NCBI GenBank assembly: GCA_016180575.1
Contig: JACPAY010000017.1
Span: 1-40,653, forward strand
Direction: 5' to 3'
DNA length: 40,653 nucleotides
DNA from: Candidatus Omnitrophota bacterium
Lineage (GTDB): Bacteria; Omnitrophota; Gorgyraeia; Aquiviventales; Aquiviventaceae
Below, piece after piece: positions 8,148 to 15,789 of this stretch; the first letter of the stretch is position 1, and each line of letters begins with the position of its first letter. The notes under the pieces were generated by a model. The model was not told where the DNA came from and did no database searches. It saw nothing but the letters and a program-made list of their open reading frames with translations. Position numbers and translations under genes: made by a program.

Positions 8148-10003
8148 GGGCCGGCTCCTTGGCGCGCCGCGAGCCACGCGGGCACCAGCGGCGCCACGCG
8201 CGGCGCCTCATCCGCCAGCATCGGCCGCGGGGCGAAGAGCGGGAAGAGCTGGGCTGCGAACTCCAGCGTCCGCGCCGCCGGGCTGTCGGCGTAGAGCCGC
8301 AAGGAGGGATAGCGGTCGGCCAGCTGCTCGAAGAGCTGGGCCGAGCGGTACGGGAGCTCCCCGACGCCGTCCCCATCCGCGTCATAGCCGCGGTAGTCGC
8401 TCCAGAAGTTGCCGCGCCAGGTGGTCGTGCTCGCGCTCCCCAGCCCCTCGATCGCCACCTGCTCGCCGTTCTCCACCAGGCTGTTGCCCGCGAACCGGAC
8501 CTGTTGAACCGACGGCAGCATCGCGACGCCGACATCGTTGTAGGCGATGAGGTTCGCCTCCAGGGCGCCCACGGCGTTGTCGAGGAAGACCCCGACCCTG
8601 TTGTCCGCGATGAGGTTGTCCTGCACGGCCGCCTCGTCCATGTCCTTCAGCCCGATGCCGTAGCCGCTGGGTCCCCGGTTGCCCGTGATGCGGTTGCGCC
8701 AGAGGCGCAGCCGCTGGCTGTACATGAGGTAGGCCCCGACGGAGCTGTCCGACACGTCGTTGTCCTCGACGAGCGAATCGTGGCAGTACATGAAGTGGAG
8801 GCCGTAGCGCGCCCGCCGCACCACGTTGCGGCGCACCGCCAGGCCCTGAGAGAACCAGAGCACCGCGTCCCGCCCGCCGGTCAGCTCGTTGTCCTCGATG
8901 ATGACGTGGTCGCTGTACCAGACGCGGATGAGGTCGCCGCGCCGCGCCACCGGCAGGCTCATCCCGCTCAGCACATTGCGGCGGAGGATGGTGTGCGGCG
9001 CATGGCGCACGTCGATGCCGAAGAGGACGCCTTCTATCCTGTTCGCTTCGACCAGAGCCCGCGCACCGGTCACCACGATCCCGGCATCGTCCGTCGAGAG
9101 CCGGTCGCCGCTTCCGCGGACGATGAACCCGCGCACCACGGCATCCGGCGCCTCCACCCGCACCACCGTGCCGCGGCCGCCGCCGTCGATGACCGGACCG
9201 CGCTCCCCGATGAGCGTCACCGGCTTCTCCAGAACGAGGGGCCCGCGGTGCACCCCGCCCTGCACCACGATGGTGTCGCCAGGCGCTGCGGCCTCAAGGG
9301 CCGACGCGATGGTCTCGTGCGCGCCGGAAGGTTCCACGACCAGCGTCGCGGCATCGGCGGGCCAGGCCACGGGCAGCAGGATTATCCCCATCGCGGCGGT
9401 GAGCCGCGCGCCAGCGCGCGGCGCGCGGCGGAACCGCAGCAGGGCGGCCAGCGCCGCAGCGGCCGCGGCGGCGACGCTGAGGTAGAACCCGCCGGCGAAC
9501 CAGGCGACCGACGCAAATTGGCCGACGCGGCCCGGGCCGAGGAGGGTGGGCACGAAGGGCTTGATCGCGCGGTTGAGCGGCGCATGGGGGTCGAGGTTGA
9601 GCCCAAAGTCGCGGAGCCACCAATAGAGGTCGCCGACGAAGAGCAGCGGAAACAGGATGGCGGGAAGCGTGAAGGCAACTGCCCAGCGGCGGGGGAGCGC
9701 CGCCGCCAGCAACAGCCCCAGGCTGATCAACATGAGCGCTGGGATGGCGAGCCGGCGTTCGGTCGTGGCGCCCTGGACGAGCGGGCGCATGCCGATGTAG
9801 TGGTTCAGGCCGTCGATCTCGCGGACGTCGCCCGAAAGGCGATGGGGATAGATGCGCAGATGCAGCCCCTTCGGATACTGCGGCGCCCGCACCTGCATGG
9901 CCCAGTACGGCAGGGCGGGCGAGGCCAGGAGGCACACCGCCCCGCCGACCAGCAGGAGCCGTGCCGCCCAGCTAGACCGTGTGCCGCGCGCGCGTCCGTC
10001 CAT
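8144..10003 (-). CDS. nosD: NosD with fused N-terminal membrane domain
   Basis: 619 residues, about 200 longer than a simple NosD. The first ~200 residues are a membrane domain: a segment around LLLVGGAVCLLASPALPYW, an external stretch with LNHYIGMRP, then three or more further hydrophobic segments ending near AAAAAAALAALLRF. This resembles the separate NosB-type membrane protein often found after clade II nosZ. From about residue 215 a right-handed beta-helix (NosD/CASH repeats: TIASALEAAAPGDTIVVQGG, then many N-x-I-x-x-N turns) follows, ending near residue 560. NosD acts in the periplasm with NosFY and NosL in building the copper site of NosZ. The gene begins 9 nt after the nosZ stop and overlaps nosF by 4 nt. 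Confidence 0.9.
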   Translation of the reverse strand: MDGRARGTRSSWAARLLLVGGAVCLLASPALPYWAMQVRAPQYPKGLHLRIYPHRLSGDVREIDGLNHYIGMRPLVQGATTERRLAIPALMLISLGLLLAAALPRRWAVAFTLPAILFPLLFVGDLYWWLRDFGLNLDPHAPLNRAIKPFVPTLLGPGRVGQFASVAWFAGGFYLSVAAAAAAALAALLRFRRAPRAGARLTAAMGIILLPVAWPADAATLVVEPSGAHETIASALEAAAPGDTIVVQGGVHRGPLVLEKPVTLIGERGPVIDGGGRGTVVRVEAPDAVVRGFIVRGSGDRLSTDDAGIVVTGARALVEANRIEGVLFGIDVRHAPHTILRRNVLSGMSLPVARRGDLIRVWYSDHVIIEDNELTGGRDAVLWFSQGLAVRRNVVRRARYGLHFMYCHDSLVEDNDVSDSSVGAYLMYSQRLRLWRNRITGNRGPSGYGIGLKDMDEAAVQDNLIADNRVGVFLDNAVGALEANLIAYNDVGVAMLPSVQQVRFAGNSLVENGEQVAIEGLGSASTTTWRGNFWSDYRGYDADGDGVGELPYRSAQLFEQLADRYPSLRLYADSPAARTLEFAAQLFPLFAPRPMLADEAPRVAPLVPAWLAARQGAGP

Positions 10004-10012
10004 CCTCCACGC

Positions 10013-12052
10013 TCACTCCGAGGCGACCCGCGCCTCACCCGGCTGCACGAGCAGGTAGCCGGTCATCTCCAGATGCAGGGCCGAGCAGAACTCGAGACAG
10101 TAGAAGGGGTACACGCCCTGCGTCTTGGCGTCGAACTCAATCGTCACCGTCTCGCCCGGCTCGATGCTGGCGGCGATGTTGTAGCCCGCGATGGCGAACC
10201 CGTGCGTGGCGTCGCGCGTGCGCTCGAGGTTCGTGATGAAGAGCCGGACGTGGTCGCCCTCCGTGACGACGATGTGCTCCGGGTCGAAGTGGCTGCGGAT
10301 CGCGGTCATGTGCACCTCGACGGTGCGCCCGTCACGGACGACCTTGCTCTCGTACGAGGCGTTGGGGCTCTTGGCCTGCTGCAGCGTGTCCCAGCCCACC
10401 TCCGGGTAGACCTCCCAGGCCTTGAGCTTGTCCGCCTTGATGATCTGCGCGTAGTGGGGCTCGCCGATGCCGATGGGCATGTCGTAGAGGAGGCGCATCT
10501 GCTCGCCGGGCCGGGTGATGTCCACCAGCTGCAGGTTCTGCGGCAGCAGCGGGCCGACGTTGAGGAACCGGTCCACCGACCATTTGTTGAGCGAGACGAG
10601 GTACTTCCCGTCCGGCTGGACCGTGTCGCCCCCGGCCACCGCCAGGTGGCCGATGTTGTAGTGGACCGGCACCTTGCCGGCGAGCTTCCACGGCCCTTCC
10701 GGCGCCTGGTACTTGCAGTCGCCCATGGTCCAGCGGGCGACGGCGCTCTCCAGGAACAGGCTCGTGTAGGCGTAGCCCTTGTTGTCGAATTGGGTGTGCA
10801 GCGGCCCCAGTCCCAGCTCCACCTGCGCCTCCTTCACGGCGTCGAAGCGGAGGATGGGCACGCCGTAGGGATCCTGCCCCTCAAAATCCCGCTGCTCGAT
10901 GGCCCCCAGGATCCGCTCGAAGTTGAAGATCGTGACGTGCGGGTCGAGCTTGCCAGCGACGACGAGGTGCTTGCCCTCCGGGCAGACGTCCACGCCGTGC
11001 GGGCTCTTGGGCTCCGCCACAAAGTAGAGGATCCCCTCCTCAACCGCGGTCTTGAGCGGCACGACGCGCAGCCCCTTGATCGTTTCGGCCTTGCCCGAGG
11101 CCACCGCCTGCTCGGCCTTCTTCCAGTTGATGAGGTGGAGGTAGTCGGTGTCGCGCTGGCTGGTCCCGGCCTCAAACGGCGGGTTGCCCTCCTCGATGCC
11201 GCCGGTCGCCATCTCGGTGTTGAACGAGTTGACGAACACCCACCCGTCGCTCACGAGCTTGCCGGCATCCGCCAGGTCCTGCCAGTACGGCGGCAGCTCC
11301 ACGGCGAAGGACTGCTCCGGGAGGATCCGGCCTGCGGCGCGGTCGAACTTCCAGAACGTCATGAGGCCGCGGTACCGCTCCTGGTACTGCGCGAGGGGGG
11401 CGTACTCGCCGCCCAGCGGCATCGCGTACTGCGAGCCTTCGACGACGTACTCGGTGTTCGGCGTCACGAAGGCCGCGCCGTGGTTGTTGAAGAAGACCGG
11501 ATTGTCGACGATCTGCTTGGATTCGAAGTCGCGCAGGTCGATGACGACCATCCGCCCATTGGCCTTGTCGCCGATGAAGAGGTACTCGCCGTCGTAGTCG
11601 CCGTTGGTCTCGCTCAGCGCCGGGTGGTGGGTGTCGGCCCAGGTCAGGGCGGCCTTCTCCGGGGTGCGGCTGGAGGACAAGGCGGTCAGCGGGTTCTCCT
11701 TCACCCCGTAGCCGTAGCCCTGCCATGACTCCGGCGTGAAGGCGGCGATGACCCGCAGGAGCCGCATGGACGGCAGCCCGATGGCCAGCACCTGCCCGCT
11801 GTGCCCCCCGGAGGCGAACATGACGTACTCGTCATAGCGGCCGGTCGGCGTGTACGTGGCCAGCGCCGCCGTGACGTCGGATGGGCTCAAGGTCCGCGCC
11901 CGGATCACCTCGGCGGCGTCTCCGGGCAGCCCGGCCGGGGCGGCCGGCTGGTCCGCGGCCTTCCGCGGCGCCGGGCCTCGGATGAGCGCCACTGCCAACG
12001 CGCCGACGGCCAGAATCCCGAGCCACACCCCGATCCTCTTTGAGCGGTTCAT
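10013..12052 (-). CDS. nosZ: Nitrous-oxide reductase, clade II (Sec-exported)
   Basis: 679 residues from ATG 12052, about 9 nt after GGAGGAGG; the ORF-track GTG at 12058 is too close to that site. It reduces N2O to N2 in the periplasm. The N-terminus (RIGVWLGILAVGALAVALI) is a Sec-type signal without a twin-arginine motif, the mark of clade II. The CuZ region shows DTHHPALSETNGDYDG early in the beta-propeller. The C-terminal cupredoxin domain has the binuclear CuA motif FYCLEFCSALHLEMTG. Family features such as NNHGAAFVTPNTEYVVEG and HNLAV-like GHLAVAGGDT are present. The nos operon here has no nosR, nosC, nosG or nosH, so the electron route is not evident. Expression is probably under the Crp/Fnr-type site at 12340-12353. 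Confidence 0.96.
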   Translation of the reverse strand: MNRSKRIGVWLGILAVGALAVALIRGPAPRKAADQPAAPAGLPGDAAEVIRARTLSPSDVTAALATYTPTGRYDEYVMFASGGHSGQVLAIGLPSMRLLRVIAAFTPESWQGYGYGVKENPLTALSSSRTPEKAALTWADTHHPALSETNGDYDGEYLFIGDKANGRMVVIDLRDFESKQIVDNPVFFNNHGAAFVTPNTEYVVEGSQYAMPLGGEYAPLAQYQERYRGLMTFWKFDRAAGRILPEQSFAVELPPYWQDLADAGKLVSDGWVFVNSFNTEMATGGIEEGNPPFEAGTSQRDTDYLHLINWKKAEQAVASGKAETIKGLRVVPLKTAVEEGILYFVAEPKSPHGVDVCPEGKHLVVAGKLDPHVTIFNFERILGAIEQRDFEGQDPYGVPILRFDAVKEAQVELGLGPLHTQFDNKGYAYTSLFLESAVARWTMGDCKYQAPEGPWKLAGKVPVHYNIGHLAVAGGDTVQPDGKYLVSLNKWSVDRFLNVGPLLPQNLQLVDITRPGEQMRLLYDMPIGIGEPHYAQIIKADKLKAWEVYPEVGWDTLQQAKSPNASYESKVVRDGRTVEVHMTAIRSHFDPEHIVVTEGDHVRLFITNLERTRDATHGFAIAGYNIAASIEPGETVTIEFDAKTQGVYPFYCLEFCSALHLEMTGYLLVQPGEARVASE

Positions 12053-12079
12053 CGCCACGCCTCCTCCGTTGGTGCTGCC

Positions 12080-12298
12080 TCACGCCGTGATGCGTTTCCC
12101 GTACTTCTCAATAAACCGGTGGATGGCCTCGCGCACCGCCTGGCTCTTCGGAATCGATTCGCCGCGCTCCCAGCGGTTCCAGGTGGAGTAGGTCACTCCT
12201 AGGTGGTGCGCGCACAGCTCCTCGGACCAGCCCAAGTGTTTCCGGATGGCCTTCAGCCGCGCAATCTGCTCTTTGGCTTCAGTCGAGGCCTGGTCCAT
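12080..12298 (-). CDS. XRE-family helix-turn-helix protein
   Basis: 72 residues. A single Cro/CI-type HTH covers about residues 9-55 (IRKHLGWSEELCAHHLGVTYSTWNRWERGESIPK). The rest is a short amphipathic tail. It lies 27 nt upstream of nosZ and is the first gene after the operator at 12340-12353, so it probably belongs to the nos transcript and may regulate it. No Shine-Dalgarno sequence precedes the ATG; the -10-like TATAGG at 12314-12319 would put the transcript start only about 8 nt upstream, so it may be read from a leaderless or near-leaderless mRNA. Target unknown. Confidence 0.75.
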   Translation of the reverse strand: MDQASTEAKEQIARLKAIRKHLGWSEELCAHHLGVTYSTWNRWERGESIPKSQAVREAIHRFIEKYGKRITA

Positions 12299-13068
12299 TT
12301 CGCTACAGCAAAGCCTATAGCATCTGCGAGGGCATGACCATGATGGCCATCATAGAGCGCTGACATGCTCTGTAGAAAACATCGTCTGGCCGCGGGTGAC
12401 GCGGAGCCGGGGCCCCCGCCGCCTGCCCGCAGGCCGAGGAGGCCGAGGACAGCCGGCGGGGTGGCGGCGCGGCAGGACCCCTTCATGCGGGCGATGGTCC
12501 GGATCGAGGTCTCAAGGCGCGTCCCTGCCATGCGGGCAAGCTCCTTGTGGGTCACCGGGATGGTCTTTCCGAAGCTGGCCTTGAGCCGCAGCAGGGTGTG
12601 CGCGAGGCGCTGCTCAACCGGCGCCGGCGCAAGGCTGATGGCTTCGGCCATGTGGCGCATGCGCGTGTGGTAGATTGCCAGGACCGCGGCGGCAAACGCC
12701 GGCTCGCTTCTGAACAGCTGGGAAAAGGCCGCCTCCGGCACGCGGATGGCCGTGGTGTCGGTCGCCGCGACCGCCGACGCATAGTAGGCGCCCTGCCCTG
12801 CCACCGCCGAGAAGCCGCACAGGACCTCCTCCGGGGTGACCGTGAAGATCGTCACCGGGATGCCCTGGGGGGTGCGTCTCAGGAGATAGACCCAGCCGTG
12901 CTTGATGAGCCAGACGGCCTCCGCCGGATCGCCCTCGCTGAACAGCGTCTCGCCCTTGTGGAACCAGCGGAGCTCGGCTGCGTCCCCAAGTGAGCGCAGC
13001 TCATCTTCCGGGACGGCGCGAAACAAGGGGATGGCGGCGAGGTGCGTGTACATGACGTCAGGATGCAC
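12253..13068 (-). CDS. Crp/Fnr-family regulator, C-terminus replaced by repeat
   Basis: 271-residue ORF. Residues 1-120 are a cyclic-nucleotide-binding-like sensor domain (HKGETLFSEGDPAEAVWLIKHG), without the FNR N-terminal cysteine cluster. The dimer helix and HTH follow; the recognition helix reads GTRLETSIRTIARMKG. Directly after it the dispersed repeat begins and translates as SCRAATPPAVLGLLGLRAGG, so the normal wing strands are missing and the rest of the ORF (to 12253) is unlike any Crp. The tail also overlaps the XRE gene by 46 nt. The repeat insertion keeps the frame open but probably damages or alters DNA binding. The start is 3 nt after the hemerythrin-like gene, so both are co-transcribed. 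Either a decaying paralogue of the regulator at 13.8 kb or a regulator with a changed tail. Confidence 0.8.
   Translation of the reverse strand: MHPDVMYTHLAAIPLFRAVPEDELRSLGDAAELRWFHKGETLFSEGDPAEAVWLIKHGWVYLLRRTPQGIPVTIFTVTPEEVLCGFSAVAGQGAYYASAVAATDTTAIRVPEAAFSQLFRSEPAFAAAVLAIYHTRMRHMAEAISLAPAPVEQRLAHTLLRLKASFGKTIPVTHKELARMAGTRLETSIRTIARMKGSCRAATPPAVLGLLGLRAGGGGPGSASPAARRCFLQSMSALYDGHHGHALADAIGFAVAKWTRPRLKPKSRLRG
12314..12353 (-). promoter_or_regulatory. Crp/Fnr-type operator and -10 for the nos operon
   Basis: Perfect palindrome ATGATGGCCATCAT at 12340-12353. On the minus strand an extended -10, TGCTATAGG (hexamer 12314-12319), lies with its centre 30 bp downstream of the operator centre. 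This is close to class II geometry (site near -40). Two matching sites lie at 13805 and 17459. Confidence 0.6.
12394..12477 (+). repeat. Dispersed hairpin repeat, copy 1 (inside crp)
   Basis: Shares the core GGGTGACGCGGAGCCGGGG...GGTGGCGGCGCGGCAGG with copies at 28919-29031 and 40557-40653, in the same orientation. The outer terminal inverted repeats seen in copy 2 are not recognisable here. It interrupts the wing of the Crp/Fnr DNA-binding domain. Confidence 0.85.
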
Positions 13069-13071
13069 GCG

Positions 13072-13752
13072 TCAGCGGGCCGCCGCCATGGAATCGTCCC
13101 GGGCGCTCGGCTCTCCGGTCGGGCAAAAGCAGGACTTCGTCGCCGCCTCCAGCGCGTCCAGCAGCTCCTCGACCTCCAGGCCATGGCGCCAGGCCACCTC
13201 ATCCAGGCAGGTGCACCCCTCAGCGGGCACGTTGATGAACAGCCGCTCGAACACGCGCCGCGCTTCCGGGAACTCCTGCACGATGCGGTTGACGGTCATC
13301 GTTTCATCGAAGAACCGCTTGGCGGGGGCGGCGGCCGGCGGGGACGGCTCCTTCTGCCCCAACACGCGCTCGAAAATCGGAAACAGCTCCCGCTCTTCCT
13401 CCCCCATGTGGCGGCGAAGCCCTCCGATCATCTCCGTCAAGGCCGGCCGGATGTGGCCCACCGACTGGGACGGCGAGGAAACGAACAGCCGATTCAATGC
13501 GCGCAGGTGGGCGGGCTCGTCCCGGTGCTCCACAACGACTTCAGCCAGCGCCTTGGGGTTCATGGCGTCCCGGCAGGCGGCCACCAGCGCGTCCTCGCGC
13601 CGGATGTGATCGCGCAGCTGTCGGGACAGGGTGAAGCACACCTCGCGCAGGACGTACCACGCCTCGTCCCCCATTCGCAGCGCGGCCTCCAGCAGATCAA
13701 GCTTGGAGCGCAGGATGCGGTGATCCCGGCGCAGACGGTCAACGGCGCCCAT
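13072..13752 (-). CDS. Hemerythrin HHE domain plus C-terminal ScdA_N/DUF542-like domain
   Basis: 226 residues from ATG 13752, preceded by AAGGAGGG; the ORF-track start at 13818 lies inside the operator. Residues ~1-150 are a hemerythrin-like four-helix bundle (LRRDHRILRSKLDLLEAAL, LRDHIRREDALV, VVVEHRDEPAHLRALNRL, LRRHMGEEERELFPIFE) with histidines and acids for a di-iron site. The C-terminal ~60 residues (TMTVNRIVQEFPEARRVFER then CTCLDEVAWRHGLEVEELL) resemble the ScdA_N/DUF542 domain of RIC/YtfE proteins, where it normally comes first. RIC proteins relieve nitrosative damage to Fe-S centres and release iron or NO. Its own operator at 13805 and its place beside the nos genes support a role in NO or nitrosative stress. 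Confidence 0.82.
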   Translation of the reverse strand: MGAVDRLRRDHRILRSKLDLLEAALRMGDEAWYVLREVCFTLSRQLRDHIRREDALVAACRDAMNPKALAEVVVEHRDEPAHLRALNRLFVSSPSQSVGHIRPALTEMIGGLRRHMGEEERELFPIFERVLGQKEPSPPAAAPAKRFFDETMTVNRIVQEFPEARRVFERLFINVPAEGCTCLDEVAWRHGLEVEELLDALEAATKSCFCPTGEPSARDDSMAAAR

Positions 13753-13776
13753 CTCGCCCTCCTTGCGGCTGGCTTC

Positions 13777-13818
13777 AGCATAGGCGATGCCGGGCACGAC
13801 GGCTATGATGGCCGTCAT
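13777..13818 (-). promoter_or_regulatory. Crp/Fnr-type operator and -10 for hemerythrin-crp operon
   Basis: Near-palindrome ATGATGGCCGTCAT at 13805-13818. The minus-strand -10 TATGCT lies at 13777-13782, with centres 32 bp apart. That places the operator at about -41.5 from the expected start, the classic class II activator position. Confidence 0.65.
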
Positions 13819-13836
13819 GTTGGGGCTGGGGACCGG

Positions 13837-14487
13837 TCAGGAACCGGCGAGGTGGCGGAGCTGGTCGGGCTTGGCGATCGTGGTGGAGCCCCGGGAGGAG
13901 CGGATGACGCCCTTCTTCCGGAACTGGCTCATGACGCGGATGGCGGTCTCGACCGTGGTGTTGGCCAGCTCGGCCAGCTCGTGCTTGGTGAGCGGGATGG
14001 TGGCGCCGAACTTCTCGGAGAGCGCCAGCAGCGCCTGCGCCAGGCGCCGCTCCACGGAGTCGTAGACCATGCAGCTCTTGTGCTCGACCTGGCGGAGCCG
14101 GTCGCAGAAGAGGCAGAGCGACCGCTGGAGGAAGGCCGGATTGGCCTGGAGGAGCTCGTGGAACGTGCTGGTGGGGATCCGGATGATCACGGAGTCCTCC
14201 GCGGCGATGGCATCGACCGGATAGGGCTGCCGGTCGAGCGCCGGGAGGCAGCAGAACGTCTCGCCCGTCGTCATGACGCACGTCGTCGAGGCCTGGCCGC
14301 TCTCGAGGAACTTCATGAGGTGGACGCGGCCTTCCTTGACGATGCACACCGCCTCGGCCGGGTCGCCCGCGCGGAAGACGGTCTCACCCTTCGCGTAGCG
14401 CGTCTCCCGCGACGAGGCGGCCAGGCGCTGCCGCTCGGCGGGCTGGAGGTACTTGAACGGCTCCACGCGGTCCAGGAAGCGCTCCAT
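13837..14487 (-). CDS. Crp/Fnr-family transcriptional regulator (intact)
   Basis: 216 residues, a normal Crp/Fnr length. The N-terminal sensor is a cyclic-nucleotide-like beta-roll (YAKGETVFRAGDPAEAVCIVKEG). Cysteines occur in TTCVMTTGETFCCLPAL, CLFCDRL and KSCMVYD but do not form the FNR N-terminal cluster, so ligand (NO via heme, redox or nucleotide) is open. The HTH is TKHELAELANTTVETAIRVMSQFRKKGVI, and a complete wing follows. The recognition helix keeps the E and R of FNR (ETxxR) but has Ile where FNR has Ser, matching the non-TTGAT half-site ATGAY found nearby. Its start immediately follows the VIT1-type gene, so both share a transcript. Best candidate activator for the three operators. 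Confidence 0.88.
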   Translation of the reverse strand: MERFLDRVEPFKYLQPAERQRLAASSRETRYAKGETVFRAGDPAEAVCIVKEGRVHLMKFLESGQASTTCVMTTGETFCCLPALDRQPYPVDAIAAEDSVIIRIPTSTFHELLQANPAFLQRSLCLFCDRLRQVEHKSCMVYDSVERRLAQALLALSEKFGATIPLTKHELAELANTTVETAIRVMSQFRKKGVIRSSRGSTTIAKPDQLRHLAGS

Positions 14488-15225
14488 CTACCTCAGGATC
14501 CAGCGATCGGCGATCCGGCCGATGAGGAAGCCCGCCAGCGCGGCGAGGCCCGCCACGCTGAGCATCTCCAGGCCGCTGCGCCACCAGCTCTGCCTGACGA
14601 TGCGGCCTTTCAGCCCGCCGAAGAGGAAGAGGACCGTCAGCGTGCCGAAGACGGAGAGCGGCATCGCGGGCTGTATCGGCAGCAGCAGGTACGGCAGCAC
14701 GGGCACCAAGCCGCCGGCCACGTACGCCGTGCCCATGACGAGCGCGTTGCCCACCGGCTCCTCCAGCGTGTCGGGCGAGATCCCCAGCTCCTTGTGCGCC
14801 ATGTCCTCAAGGAGCAGCTTGGGATTGCTCATCAGCCGTTTCGCGATGACCGCGATCTCCTCCTCGGCGTAGCCGCGCGAGCGATACATCTCCCAGATCT
14901 CCTGGTGCTCTTTCTCCGGCTCGTTGGCGATCTCTTCCGCCTCTTCCCGCAGGAGCCGCTCGAGGTACTCCCGCTGGGACTTCGAGGAGAGGTACGAGCC
15001 GGCCGCCATCGAGAGCGACTCGACGACGATGATGACGAATCCCGCGACGACCACGGTCTGCCCGTCCCCGGTCCCGGCGGCGATGCCGGTCAGCGCCCCC
15101 ATCGAGGAGATGAGCCCATCCTGCATGCCGAACACCGCGTCGCGCAGCCGGGTGCGGACGACGTCCTGGCCGCTGTGGCGCTCCTGCTGGAGCCGGTGGT
15201 GCTCTCGTTGGGGGGGCTGCGTCAT
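14488..15225 (-). CDS. VIT1/CCC1-family Fe2+/Mn2+ transporter
   Basis: 245 residues from ATG 15225, with GAGGCGCAGAGG upstream. Membrane segments include MQDGLISSMGALTGIAAGTG, VVVAGFVIIVVESLSMAAGSYLSS, a C-terminal group (AYVAGGLVPVLPYLLLPIQ, LSVFGTLTVLFLFGG) and a last helix near LEMLSVAGLAALAGFLIG. The central cytoplasmic stretch (REEAEEIANEPEKEHQEIWEM) is rich in Glu and resembles the metal-binding domain of VIT1. The family moves Fe2+ or Mn2+ out of the cytosol in exchange for protons. Adjacent to a Crp/Fnr regulator and a hemerythrin-like gene, which fits iron and redox homeostasis. Confidence 0.87.
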   Translation of the reverse strand: MTQPPQREHHRLQQERHSGQDVVRTRLRDAVFGMQDGLISSMGALTGIAAGTGDGQTVVVAGFVIIVVESLSMAAGSYLSSKSQREYLERLLREEAEEIANEPEKEHQEIWEMYRSRGYAEEEIAVIAKRLMSNPKLLLEDMAHKELGISPDTLEEPVGNALVMGTAYVAGGLVPVLPYLLLPIQPAMPLSVFGTLTVLFLFGGLKGRIVRQSWWRSGLEMLSVAGLAALAGFLIGRIADRWILR

Positions 15226-15249
15226 GGCCTCTGCGCCTCGTTGGGCGCC

Positions 15250-15255
15250 ATTATA
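15250..15255 (-). promoter_or_regulatory. -10 element of VIT1-crp operon
   Basis: Consensus TATAAT on the minus strand (in TGCTATAATGG, an extended -10). The -35 region is T-rich and weak. The leader to ATG 15225 would be about 18 nt and holds the ribosome site. Confidence 0.6.
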
Positions 15256-15321
15256 GCAGGTCTCCGGGCACAAAAAATCCCCCGAGCCCGCCGCCACGCT
15301 TGTCGAACCTACCGCGCGCCC

Positions 15322-15360
15322 TCAGGCGGACCCGGGGGTCTTGCCGTGCTCCAGGGCCAT
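15322..15360 (-). CDS. Possible 12-codon leader or micro-ORF
   Basis: ATG 15360 to TGA 15322 encodes MALEHGKTPGSA. I call it only because a full-strength ribosome site, AAGGAGGTT, sits 5 nt before the ATG, and a good -10 (TATACT, 15454-15459) lies about 90 nt upstream, in a 276-nt stretch (15226-15501) with no other gene. It precedes the VIT1 promoter. It could be a leader peptide, a small protein, or chance. No function can be assigned. Confidence 0.3.
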   Translation of the reverse strand: MALEHGKTPGSA

Positions 15361-15501
15361 GCCAACCTCCTTCCCTGGTGGTCCGGAGAGCTGCTTGCCA
15401 GGCCGGAGTCGTATCATCACGTTTCCGCGCCTGCCCTCCCCTTTCCACTTTCTAGTATACACGAACCAGGCTGGGCCTGTATGACGCCCGTCAGCAACCC
15501 G

Positions 15502-15789
15502 TCAGCGCGTAGCCACGCGCCGCGCCTCAACCAATACCTCAAGGTCGTGCTGCGTCGCGCGAACGAGCCCGGCGCGGATGAGCGCCCCCACCCCCATCAT
15601 CACCAGGGGGGCGGCCCACTCCAGGTCCCGAATGAGCCGCCGCAGGGTCGTCGTCCCGCGATCCTCGAGGTAGGTCAGCACCTCGCCCTCCACGAGCGCC
15701 AGGCGCGTCATGAGCGACGGGGCCTGCGGCTGCTCAGCGGCCGGTTTCTTCCACTCGTCTTCCGCCATGGGCAAGAGAAACTCACTCAT
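15502..15789 (-). CDS. Small winged-helix-like protein (DUF2582-like)
   Basis: 95 residues. The start is ATG 15789, or ATG 15792, which overlaps the pckA stop as ATGA; both are in frame. The sequence from LALVEGEVLTYLEDRGTTTLRRLIRDLEWAAPLVMMGVGALIRAGLVRATQHD has the helix-helix-helix-wing pattern of small winged-helix domains like DUF2582. The N-terminal 25 residues are polar and probably disordered. Coupled to pckA, so it may regulate PEPCK or carbon flow, but DNA binding is not shown by sequence alone. Confidence 0.65.
   Translation of the reverse strand: MSEFLLPMAEDEWKKPAAEQPQAPSLMTRLALVEGEVLTYLEDRGTTTLRRLIRDLEWAAPLVMMGVGALIRAGLVRATQHDLEVLVEARRVATR

Noticed and set aside
8159-11728. 1189-aa plus-strand ORF
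   Set aside because: Antisense to nosD and nosZ; His/Arg/Val/Asp-rich low-complexity translation typical of a GC-rich shadow.
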